Positions 1-5,609 of a stretch of DNA of 6,587 nt are shown piece after piece. Below the pieces are notes generated by a model, which was not told the DNA's origin, searched no databases, and saw only the letters and a program-made list of their open reading frames with translations. The first letter of the stretch is position 1; each line of letters opens with the position of its first letter. A program made the position numbers and the translations under genes. The stretch is from Actinomycetales bacterium (GTDB lineage: Bacteria > Actinomycetota > Actinomycetes > Actinomycetales > Actinomycetaceae). Location: positions 1-6,587 of the forward strand of contig JALHDK010000202.1 in NCBI GenBank assembly GCA_022838965.1. Reading direction: 5' to 3'.

Positions 1-1119
1 AGCCTCGGCATCGGCGACACCACCGAGCCCCTCACCCCGCACATCGCCGCGCGGCTGGCGGAGTACGCCGCCGGGCTCGGCACGCCCGGGGGGTACTCCG
101 GGTACGGCGACGAGCAGGGACTGACCGCGCTGCGCGAACGCCTCGCAGCGGTGGTGTACCGGGACGCGGTGGCCGCGGACGAGGTGTTCGTCTCCGACGG
201 CGCGAAGTGCGACATCGGACGGCTGCAGCTCCTGTTCGGCCGCGACGTGGCGGTGGCGGTCCAGGATCCGTCGTACCCGGTGTACGTCGACGGCTCCGTG
301 ATCATCGGTGCCGCCGGTCCGTACGACGACGGCGGCGCCGGCGGCCACGCCGGGTACGCCGGCATCAGCTACCTGCCGTGCACCCCGGAGAACGGCTTCT
401 TCCCCGACCTCACCGCACTGCCCACCGACGGGGTGGTCTACTTCTGCTCGCCCAACAATCCGACGGGTGCCGTGGCAACCCACGCGCAGCTGGGGGAGCT
501 GGTGGCGGCCGCGCTCCGGACGGGATCGGTCATCGTGTACGACGCCGCCTATGCCGAGTACATCCGGGACCCGGGGTTGCCGCGGTCGATCTTCGAGGTG
601 GACGGCGCCCGGGAGTGCGCCATCGAGGTGAACTCCTTCTCGAAGCCGGTGGGCTTCACCGGGGTGCGTCTCGGCTGGACGGTGGTGCCGAGGGAACTGC
701 GCTTCGCTGACGGCAGTTCGGTCAACGCGGACTGGAACCGGTTGTGCACCACGGTGTTCAACGGCGCGTCGAACATCGCGCAGCACGGCGGGCTGGCAGC
801 CCTCGAGCCGGACGGTCTGGCGGAGATGAGGACCCTCACCGACTTCTACCTCGGCAACGCGCACCTCATCCGGCGGACACTCGAGGGGCTCGGCGTGACG
901 TGCGTGGGCGGGGACAACGCCCCCTACGTGTGGGCGCACTTCCCGGGCCGTGCGAGCTGGGACGTGTTCACGGAGATCCTGGAGCGACACCACGTGGTGA
1001 CCACTCCCGGCTCCGGGTTCGGCCCGGCGGGCGAGGGGTTCGTGCGGTTCTCGGCGTTCGGGCACCGCGGGGATGTGGAGGAGGCGTGCCGCCGCCTGGA
1101 GGGATTCGCGGCCGGCTAG
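1..1119 (+). CDS. dapL: LL-diaminopimelate aminotransferase, 5'-truncated by window edge
   Basis: Cytosolic PLP-dependent fold-type I aminotransferase that converts tetrahydrodipicolinate plus glutamate to LL-2,6-diaminopimelate in one step, feeding lysine and peptidoglycan synthesis. Frame 1 is open from base 1 (372 codons plus TAG). The family is about 410 residues long, so roughly 35-40 N-terminal residues lie outside the window. Visible signatures are GIGDTTEPL at the very start, GGYSGYGDEQG, CSPNNPTG (445-468), DAAYAEY with the PLP-ring Asp (541-543) and Tyr (550-552), and SFSKPVGFTGVRLGW with the Schiff-base Lys at 643-645. Family-specific stretches are FNGASNIAQ, NAPYVWAHFP and VVTTPGSGFGPAGEGFVR, which resemble plant DapL more than the DapC/ArgD type. 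An internal GTG at 151 is not the real start, because conserved sequence precedes it. The gene converges on the SRAP gene and shares its last 4 bases. Actinomycetes usually use the succinylase route, so this enzyme is somewhat unexpected here. Confidence 0.95.
   Translation, partial: SLGIGDTTEPLTPHIAARLAEYAAGLGTPGGYSGYGDEQGLTALRERLAAVVYRDAVAADEVFVSDGAKCDIGRLQLLFGRDVAVAVQDPSYPVYVDGSVIIGAAGPYDDGGAGGHAGYAGISYLPCTPENGFFPDLTALPTDGVVYFCSPNNPTGAVATHAQLGELVAAALRTGSVIVYDAAYAEYIRDPGLPRSIFEVDGARECAIEVNSFSKPVGFTGVRLGWTVVPRELRFADGSSVNADWNRLCTTVFNGASNIAQHGGLAALEPDGLAEMRTLTDFYLGNAHLIRRTLEGLGVTCVGGDNAPYVWAHFPGRASWDVFTEILERHHVVTTPGSGFGPAGEGFVRFSAFGHRGDVEEACRRLEGFAAG
1116..1119. other. Shared CTAG: overlapping stop codons of convergent genes
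   Basis: The four-base palindrome CTAG holds the TAG stop of dapL on the plus strand (1117-1119) and the TAG stop of the SRAP gene on the minus strand (complement of 1116-1118). The two genes therefore overlap by exactly four bases with no intergenic DNA. No intrinsic terminator can lie between them, so transcripts from each side must run into the other gene or be ended by Rho. Confidence 0.95.
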
Positions 1120-1841
1120 TCCGCCAGCCGGACCGGCTCGATCAGCCCGGGGCCGTCATTGCGCACGGAGCCGACCGCCCTGCCCACCGGGCGGGGCAGC
1201 AGGCGGGGCTCCGGCATGGCTTCCACCAGCGCCCGGACCTCCGCGGGATCGGTGATGCCGGGATCGAGCCAGTCGTCCAGCAGACCGGCGGGCACGATCA
1301 CGGGGCAGCGGTCATGTACATGCCCGAGCGCGTCCGACGCCGCCCTCGTGACGATGGTGCAGGTCCACAGCCAGGCGGCCGGGTCGTCCGGCGGGCGCTC
1401 GGGGTCCCGCCGCCACTCGTACAGGCCGGCGAACGCGAGCGGGGCGCCGTCGGGATCGGTGAGGTACCAGGGCTGCTTGCGCCGGCCGGCGTCGTCGAGC
1501 TTCTGCCACTCGTAGTAGCCGTCCGCCGGGACGATGAGCCGGTGATGGCGGGCGGCGTTGCGGAAGGCGGGCTTCGAGAGGAGCGTCTCGGAGCGGGCGT
1601 TGATCATCCGGGCTCCGGTGGCGGGATCGGCCCAGGGGGGCACGAGCCCCCAGCGGGCGGTCCGGAGTTGTCGCCGCTTCGCCTCCGGGTTGTCCTTCGG
1701 CGCCCGGTCCAGCACCACCCGGACATCCTGCTGCGGCGCCACGTTCCAGCTGGGTGGGACCTGGGGGGTCAGGACCTCGGTGACCCGGAACGCCGCCGCC
1801 AGGTCGGCGTCACTCCGGAAGGAGGCGTAACGTCCGCACAT
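1116..1841 (-). CDS. SOS response-associated peptidase / abasic-site crosslinking protein (YedK/HMCES family)
   Basis: SRAP-domain protein of 241 residues, about the usual length for bacterial YedK. The family covalently traps abasic sites in single-stranded DNA through the N-terminal Cys, forming a thiazolidine DNA-protein crosslink that shields stalled forks. The protein begins MCGRY, so Cys2 becomes N-terminal after Met removal; this fixes the ATG at 1839-1841. Other active-site elements are SWNVAPQQ (Asn33), INARSET (Asn81, Arg83, Glu85), GYYEW (Glu111) and HVHDRCP (His176); the last usually reads HDRMP. The C-terminus VRNDGPGLIEPV matches the family. The Shine-Dalgarno sequence is weak. 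A 23-codon ORF ends six bases upstream, so translation may be coupled to it. The gene is convergent with dapL. Its role in DNA-damage tolerance follows from the family; an SOS box was not recognised. Confidence 0.95.
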   Translation of the reverse strand: MCGRYASFRSDADLAAAFRVTEVLTPQVPPSWNVAPQQDVRVVLDRAPKDNPEAKRRQLRTARWGLVPPWADPATGARMINARSETLLSKPAFRNAARHHRLIVPADGYYEWQKLDDAGRRKQPWYLTDPDGAPLAFAGLYEWRRDPERPPDDPAAWLWTCTIVTRAASDALGHVHDRCPVIVPAGLLDDWLDPGITDPAEVRALVEAMPEPRLLPRPVGRAVGSVRNDGPGLIEPVRLAD

Positions 1842-1847
1842 CGGCTG

Positions 1848-1919
1848 TCATTCCGTGACCTCGTCGGCGATGCCGTGGTCGGCGGCGTCAATGACGATCT
1901 CCACCCGATCACCGCGCAT
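1848..1919 (-). CDS. Short leaderless ORF (23 aa) upstream of the SRAP gene; leader peptide or gene remnant
   Basis: ATG at 1917-1919 to TGA at 1848-1850, peptide starting MRGDRVEIVI and ending ADEVTE. Most codons end in G or C, as in the neighbouring real genes. A TACCGT box sits exactly six bases upstream of the ATG, the spacing expected when transcription starts at the A of the start codon. The stop codon leaves six bases before the SRAP ATG, close enough for translational coupling. It is unrecognised. The stretch EIVIDAADHGIADEV faintly recalls the N-terminus of small toxin-like proteins (a beta strand followed by HG...DE), so a truncated gene is an alternative to a leader peptide. It could also be chance in GC-rich DNA. 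Confidence 0.4.
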   Translation of the reverse strand: MRGDRVEIVIDAADHGIADEVTE

Positions 1920-1931
1920 CTGCCCACGGTA
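1920..1931 (-). promoter_or_regulatory. Leaderless promoter -10 box (TACCGT) for the short ORF and SRAP gene
   Basis: Reading the minus strand, TACCGT (complement of 1926-1931) fits the actinobacterial -10 consensus TAnnnT. It is followed by GGGCAG and then the ATG of the 23-codon ORF. This six-base spacing puts the transcription start on the start codon. No clear -35 box is seen. The box is the best candidate for expression of the SRAP gene. Confidence 0.45.
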
Positions 1932-1966
1932 GCGCGGCCGGGATGGTGCCGCCCGGGCAGCGACCG

Positions 1967-1978
1967 TAGCCTGTCTTC
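1967..1978 (+). promoter_or_regulatory. Leaderless promoter -10 box (TAGCCT) for the CREST membrane protein gene
   Basis: TAGCCT at 1967-1972 fits TAnnnT and is followed by GTCTTC and then the ATG at 1979. The spacing equals that of the divergent box at 1926-1931. There is no Shine-Dalgarno sequence in front of the ATG, which agrees with a leaderless transcript. A -35 element 17 bases upstream would fall around 1944-1949, where no consensus is obvious. Confidence 0.5.
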
Positions 1979-2563
1979 ATGGACGGGTATCTCCTGCTGC
2001 ACGAGCCCGTCTACGCGTGGTCCAGCCTCGTCTACCTGGCAGCGGCCGCGCTGGCCCGGCCGGCTCCCGGGGCCTACCTCGCCCTGGTGGCGGGCATCGG
2101 CGTGGGATCGTTCGTGCAGCACGGACCGAACCCGTCCGTCGCGGACCTCGTGCACGACCTCCCGCTCGCAGGGACGCTCGCGTTCGTGGCCGCCGACGCC
2201 GTCGCCGGGCTGCGCGGCCAGACCCGCCGCTGGTGGTGGTGGGGGGTGCCCACGGTCGCCCTGGTGCCGCTGATCCTTGCCGCTCCCCTCGCCGCCGACG
2301 CGGCCCAGGCGGGGATGGCGGCGGCGGCGATCGCGCTCACTCTGGCGCGCGCCCGCGCGCACCCGGGGACCGGACGGCGCACCGCGCTGGCCCTGGCGCT
2401 GCTGGCGTCCGGTGCCGCCATCGGCACCCTCTTCGAACGTGGGGGGCCGCTGTTCAACCCGGCGTGGGTGGTGGACGGTCACGCCCTCTGGCACGTCCTC
2501 TCGTCGGCGTCCCTCGTCGTGCTCGCGCCGCTCCTGGGCCATCACCGCCGCGGGAGCTCGTGA
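1979..2563 (+). CDS. Seven-helix membrane protein, CREST / alkaline ceramidase-like putative hydrolase
   Basis: A 194-residue integral membrane protein with about seven hydrophobic segments (roughly residues 12-27, 31-48, 57-77, 85-106, 111-125, 134-152, 169-187). The polar residues match the metal-site pattern of the CREST superfamily (alkaline ceramidases, PAQR, Per1): HEP..AWSSLVYL with Glu9 before helix 1, GSFVQH with Ser44 and His48 (the S-xxx-H spacing of ceramidase), Asp56 and Asp60 before helix 3, and DGHALWH with His168 and His172 at the last helix. These residues would bind zinc for amide hydrolysis of a lipid; substrate and activity are inference. Four consecutive Trp (85-88) mark a membrane interface. 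The start is supported by the leaderless -10 box. The last 22 bases overlap the convergent metallophosphoesterase gene. No ceramide pathway gene is visible nearby. Confidence 0.75.
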   Translation: MDGYLLLHEPVYAWSSLVYLAAAALARPAPGAYLALVAGIGVGSFVQHGPNPSVADLVHDLPLAGTLAFVAADAVAGLRGQTRRWWWWGVPTVALVPLILAAPLAADAAQAGMAAAAIALTLARARAHPGTGRRTALALALLASGAAIGTLFERGGPLFNPAWVVDGHALWHVLSSASLVVLAPLLGHHRRGSS

Positions 2564-3048
2564 AGCGTGACGGCCAGGGTTCGATCGTGGGTGAGGACCG
2601 CGGTCATGTAGGTCGGCCGGGGCATGCGGCGCGGATCGGTGGGGGATCCCGGGTTGAGGAGCCGCATCCCGCGCGGGGTGGTGCTGTCCCAGGGGATGTG
2701 GCTGTGCCCGAACACCAGCACGTCCACGTCGTCGAAGCGCGCGTCCATCCGTTCCTCGCGACCGGAGGCGGGACCGGTGTCGTGGACGACCGCCAGCCGC
2801 GTCCCCGCGACGGTCGCCAGCGCGACCTCGGGCACGCGGGCGCGGACCTCGGGGCCGTCGATGTTCCCCGAGCAGGTCACCAAGCGGCGGGCGCGGCGCC
2901 CGATGGCGTCCAGCAGCCCGACCCCACCCCAGTCACCGGCGTGCACGACGACGTCGGCGGCGTCCACCGCCTCGCCGGGGAGGTCAGGCCCGCCCGCGCG
3001 CCAGTGGGTGTCCGAGATGAGGAGGAGTCGGAGCGGGGCGGGAGTCAC
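2542..3048 (-). CDS. YfcE/MJ0936-type metallophosphoesterase
   Basis: Calcineurin-like phosphoesterase, 168 residues from a GTG start at 3046-3048, the normal size for the compact YfcE group of cytosolic dimetal phosphodiesterases. Ligands in order are ISDTH (Asp13, His15), GDW (Asp39), CSGNIDG (Asn62), VVHD (His89; the family usually has HG) and GHSH (His115, His117), followed by NPGSP. The GTG is preferred because it gives MTPAPLRLLLISDTH, the typical short lead into the first motif. An in-frame ATG at 3102 would add 18 Arg/Ser-rich residues lying inside recQ. The Shine-Dalgarno sequence is poor. Only ten bases separate the gene from the recQ stop, so the two are probably one transcript. 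The 3' end overlaps the convergent CREST gene by 22 bp. The substrate is unknown; the pairing with a helicase suggests a nucleotide or nucleic-acid related role, which is inference. Confidence 0.88.
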   Translation of the reverse strand: MTPAPLRLLLISDTHWRAGGPDLPGEAVDAADVVVHAGDWGGVGLLDAIGRRARRLVTCSGNIDGPEVRARVPEVALATVAGTRLAVVHDTGPASGREERMDARFDDVDVLVFGHSHIPWDSTTPRGMRLLNPGSPTDPRRMPRPTYMTAVLTHDRTLAVTLHELPRR

Positions 3049-3058
3049 AGCGGCGAGG

Positions 3059-5197
3059 CTACCCCACCGCCGCGAGCGCGAACGGCAGGACGGCAGTGGC
3101 ACCGTTCCGGCGGAGGAGTCGGCCGGCCACGGTCATGGTCCAGCGGGAGTCAACCAGGTCATCGATCAGCAGGATCGGACCGTCGAGGGTGGCGAGCCGC
3201 CGCGCCATTCCCTCCGGGACGGCGAAGCGCTGCCACACCTCCCGGACCCGGTAGGCGCTGTTGCCGGCCCGCCCGGAGGTCCCTCGGGCAAGGAGATCCA
3301 GCGGCCCGAGCAGTTCCAGGCGTCCGGCGTTCGCGATCCCCGAGGCGAGGGACTCCACGAGGCGCGGACGCCCGACGCTCGGGATCCACGCCACCGCCAC
3401 CGGCCGCGCCTCCCACCCCCACTCCCGGAGCACCCGCACACAGGCGCGCGCCATCTCCGCGGAGACCACCGCATCCCTCGGGCGGCCCTCGGCGTCCGGG
3501 GCGAACAGGTGCCGCAGCGGGCCACCCCACCCCAGGTCGCTGAGCCGGGCCACCACCCGGCCCTCCGCCACCTGCTCCCCGGCGGGGATCCTGCCCCGGA
3601 CGGGCTGCCCGTCGGCCTGCACCCCCAGCCGGTCCAGCCCGGTCGGCCACAGGGACCGCGGCGGGAGGGGCACCCCCACCCGGTCGAGCGCCGCCCGGGC
3701 GGACTGGCCCGCCGGAACCGTGACCTCCGTCGGGTACCAGGGACCGGCACAGGTGTCACACCGACCGCACGGCGCTGCATGCGGGTCATCGAGTTGGGCG
3801 GTGAGGAAGGCCATCCGGCACGTGGTGAGGCCCTCGTACGCGAGCATCGCCTGCTGCTCGGCGTCCCGGGCCGCGGCAATGCGGTCGTACCGGGCGGCGT
3901 CGTAGGTCCACGGCCGCCCCGTCGCCACCCAGCCGCCCTGGACCGCCTCGACGGCGCCGTCGACGGCGAGCACCTTCAGCAGCAGCTCGAGCGGGCCGCG
4001 ACGGATGTCGACGCGGGCCTCCAGCGCGCCGACCGAGAGGGGGCCGGCCGCCGCCCGCAGCGCTCCCAGGACCGCGTCCGCCGCCGCCGGACGGGGCATC
4101 GCGTTGGTGGCGAACCAGTGCCAGATCGCCCGGTCCTCCTCGCCCGGCAACAACAGGACGTCGGCGCTGGCCGTGGCACGCCCCGCCCGACCCACCTGCT
4201 GGTAGTAGGCCACCGGCGAGCTGGGCGCCCCCACGTGGACCACGAAGCCGAGGTCCGGCTTGTCGAAGCCCATGCCGAGGGCGGAGGTGGCCACCAGCGC
4301 CTTCACCTCGTTGCGCTTGAGAGCCTCCTCCGCCACGAGCCGCTCGGCGGTGTCCGTGCGGCCGGTGTAGGGCAGCACGCGGTGCCCCGCCCCGGCCAGG
4401 AGGGCCGCGGTGTCCTCCGCGGCGGCGACCGTCAGGCAGTACACGATGCCACTGCCCGGGAGGTCCCCCAGATGCTCGGCGAGCCAGGCGAGGCGGCGCC
4501 ACGACGTGCCGAGGTCCAGGACTCCGAGCCGCAGCGACTCCCGCGCCAGCGGCCCCCGCAGCGTGAGCACCTCGTGGCCCCCGGCCGCCATCTGCTCCTC
4601 CACGTCGGCGACGACGCGGGCATTCGCGGTCGCCGTGGTTGCGAGCACGGGAACACCGTCGGGGAGCTCGCCGATGAGGTCCCGGATGCGGCGGTAGTCC
4701 GGCCGGAAATCGTGCCCCCAGTCGCTGATGCAGTGGGCCTCGTCGATCACCAGCATGCCGGTCGCCCCGAGGAGGTGGGGCAGCTGTTCCGCGCGGAACC
4801 GCGGGTTCACGAGACGCTCGGGGGACACCAGCAGGACGTCCACGCGGTCCTCCGCGAGCAGCCGCTCCACCTCGTCCCACTCGGTGACGTTGGCCGAATT
4901 GACGGACGCCGCGAGCACCCCGGCCCGCGCCGCAGCCGCCACCTGGTCGCGCATGAGGGCGAGCAGGGGAGAGACGATGAGCGCGGGACCGCTGCCCGCG
5001 CGTCGCAGCAGCATCGCTGCGACGAAGTACACGGCGGACTTCCCCCAGCCGGTCCGCTGCACCACCAGGGCCCGGCGGCGGTGTGCCACCAGGGCCTCGA
5101 TCGCTTCGAACTGGCCGGGATGGAAGTCCGCCGCCGGTTGACCGGTCAGGCCACGGAGAATGGCCAGGGCCTCCTGGCGGAGCTGGTGCGGGTCCAT
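3059..5197 (-). CDS. recQ: RecQ-type ATP-dependent DNA helicase with C-terminal phosphoribosyltransferase-like domain
   Basis: A 712-residue superfamily 2 helicase that would unwind DNA 3'-to-5' in repair and recombination. Residues 20-350 hold the two RecA-like lobes: FHPGQFEAI (motif 0), RTGWGKS Walker A (Lys53), SPLLALMRDQ (Ia), VIDEAHCISDWGHDFRPDY (DEAH 152-155 plus the RecQ aromatic loop), LATTATAN (III) and YYQQVGRAGR (VI). The RecQ zinc site is present as Cys460, Cys477, Cys480, Cys483. No HRDC domain follows. Residues 500-570 form a conserved-looking linker (SLWPTGL, RLSDLGWGGPLRHLF). About 575-712 resembles a type I phosphoribosyltransferase of ComFC type: VAWIPSVGRPRLVESLA, AGNSAYR, and the PRPP-loop-like ILLIDDLVDSRWTMT (675-689). 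E. coli RecQ is about 610 residues with HRDC instead. The ATG at 5195-5197 has no clear Shine-Dalgarno sequence. The gene sits 66 bases downstream of the CBM48 gene and is followed closely by the phosphoesterase. Confidence 0.93.
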   Translation of the reverse strand: MDPHQLRQEALAILRGLTGQPAADFHPGQFEAIEALVAHRRRALVVQRTGWGKSAVYFVAAMLLRRAGSGPALIVSPLLALMRDQVAAAARAGVLAASVNSANVTEWDEVERLLAEDRVDVLLVSPERLVNPRFRAEQLPHLLGATGMLVIDEAHCISDWGHDFRPDYRRIRDLIGELPDGVPVLATTATANARVVADVEEQMAAGGHEVLTLRGPLARESLRLGVLDLGTSWRRLAWLAEHLGDLPGSGIVYCLTVAAAEDTAALLAGAGHRVLPYTGRTDTAERLVAEEALKRNEVKALVATSALGMGFDKPDLGFVVHVGAPSSPVAYYQQVGRAGRATASADVLLLPGEEDRAIWHWFATNAMPRPAAADAVLGALRAAAGPLSVGALEARVDIRRGPLELLLKVLAVDGAVEAVQGGWVATGRPWTYDAARYDRIAAARDAEQQAMLAYEGLTTCRMAFLTAQLDDPHAAPCGRCDTCAGPWYPTEVTVPAGQSARAALDRVGVPLPPRSLWPTGLDRLGVQADGQPVRGRIPAGEQVAEGRVVARLSDLGWGGPLRHLFAPDAEGRPRDAVVSAEMARACVRVLREWGWEARPVAVAWIPSVGRPRLVESLASGIANAGRLELLGPLDLLARGTSGRAGNSAYRVREVWQRFAVPEGMARRLATLDGPILLIDDLVDSRWTMTVAGRLLRRNGATAVLPFALAAVG

Positions 5198-5229
5198 GGC
5201 CCCACGCTCTCACGCCCCACCGACGCGAA

Positions 5230-5254
5230 CGGACGCCAGTCCGCGGCCGGCCGC
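5230..5254 (-). terminator. GC-rich hairpin between the CBM48 gene and recQ, possible weak terminator
   Basis: The 66-base gap between the CBM48 stop and the recQ ATG holds a perfect 12-bp palindrome GCGGCCGGCCGC (5243-5254). Touching it is a 5-bp stem (CGGAC at 5230-5234, GTCCG at 5239-5243) with loop GCCA. There is no run of T after it on the minus strand, so it is not a classical intrinsic terminator. It could attenuate read-through from the CBM48 gene into recQ, or simply reflect GC-rich composition. Confidence 0.25.
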
Positions 5255-5263
5255 CGCAGGGAA

Positions 5264-5551
5264 CTAGGCCCGGACCTCCACCACGCTGCCGTGCTGGTCG
5301 ATGTAGTCGGCGTCCGGGTCGTCGAACCAGTGACCGTTCTCGCCGAGGTAGCGGAATCGCAGCGTGGCGCCCGCGGGCACCGTCACGGCGGCGCTCAGGG
5401 TGCCGTTGCTCCGGCGGCGGAGGACGTGCTTTCCGGGGGTCCAGTCGTTGAAGTCGCCCACCACACTGACGGTCCCGTTGGCGGCCTCGGCCGGGATCGC
5501 GAACGTGAGACGGTGGGCGGAGGTCTTCGGGTCGTAGGACTGCTTCAGCAT
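5264..5551 (-). CDS. Stand-alone CBM48 / isoamylase early-set domain protein
   Basis: A 95-residue protein that is almost entirely one CBM48 (early-set, AMPK-beta-like glycogen-binding) beta-sandwich. Key pieces are VSVVGDFNDWTPGKHVLRR (28-46), with the family's GdFNxW core, then SNGTLSAAVTVPAG (48-61), LRFRYLGENGHWFDDPDADY (64-83) and GSVVEV. There is no catalytic domain, so the likely role is binding alpha-glucan or acting as a partner subunit; this is inferred from the family. The frame is open upstream to 5776, but the ATG at 5549-5551 is chosen because AGAAAGG (complement of 5559-5565) lies seven bases before it, the clearest Shine-Dalgarno sequence in the window. The upstream region contains the palindromes at 5590-5619, about 38 bases from the start, in operator position. 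recQ follows on the same strand after 66 bases. No glycogen-metabolism gene is in view. Confidence 0.88.
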   Translation of the reverse strand: MLKQSYDPKTSAHRLTFAIPAEAANGTVSVVGDFNDWTPGKHVLRRRSNGTLSAAVTVPAGATLRFRYLGENGHWFDDPDADYIDQHGSVVEVRA

Positions 5552-5558
5552 TGACGCG

Positions 5559-5566
5559 CCTTTCTC
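5559..5566 (-). promoter_or_regulatory. Shine-Dalgarno site of the CBM48 gene
   Basis: The minus strand reads GAGAAAGG, then seven bases, then the ATG at 5551. It is a good match to the anti-Shine-Dalgarno of 16S rRNA and decides the start of the CBM48 protein against the longer open frame. Confidence 0.75.
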
Positions 5567-5589
5567 TCGACAGAGGTCGATGAAGTCGT

Positions 5590-5609
5590 GAATGACAACG
5601 GTGTCATTC
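5590..5609. promoter_or_regulatory. 20-bp inverted repeat, candidate operator (GAATGACA-N4-TGTCATTC)
   Basis: Perfect 8-bp arms, GAATGACA (5590-5597) and TGTCATTC (5602-5609), flank the spacer ACGG. The A/T-containing arms stand out in this GC-rich DNA. It lies in the divergent region between the CBM48 gene and rnz, 38 bases upstream of the CBM48 start, a normal operator position. The shape suits a dimeric regulator such as a TetR- or MarR-type protein; which one cannot be told. A second palindrome overlaps its right arm. Confidence 0.55.

Noticed and set aside
2231..2246. TGG repeat giving four consecutive tryptophans in the CREST protein
   Set aside because: Considered as a microsatellite; it is too short, and Trp clusters are common at membrane interfaces.
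744..2273. 509-codon plus-strand frame across dapL, the SRAP gene and the CREST gene
   Set aside because: It crosses three genes in wrong frames or antisense; the product is low-complexity and has no motifs.
3049..3102. Upstream ATG start for the phosphoesterase at 3102
   Set aside because: It would add 18 Arg/Ser-rich residues lying inside recQ before the normal N-terminal strand. The GTG at 3048 gives the usual family N-terminus, though poor Shine-Dalgarno sequences leave some doubt.
2017..3543. 508-codon plus-strand frame over the CREST, phosphoesterase and recQ genes
   Set aside because: Shadow frame: out of frame with the CREST gene and antisense to the others, Arg/Pro-rich with no domain.
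3786..5213. 475-codon minus-strand frame inside recQ
   Set aside because: Same strand as recQ but a different frame; Gly/Arg/Pro-rich composition, and the recQ frame carries all helicase motifs.
2624..5554. 976-codon open frame on the plus strand opposite recQ
   Set aside because: It is antisense to recQ, the phosphoesterase and the CBM48 gene, all of which have clear family motifs. Its product is Arg/Gly/Pro/His-rich with no recognisable domain, typical of antisense frames in GC-rich DNA.
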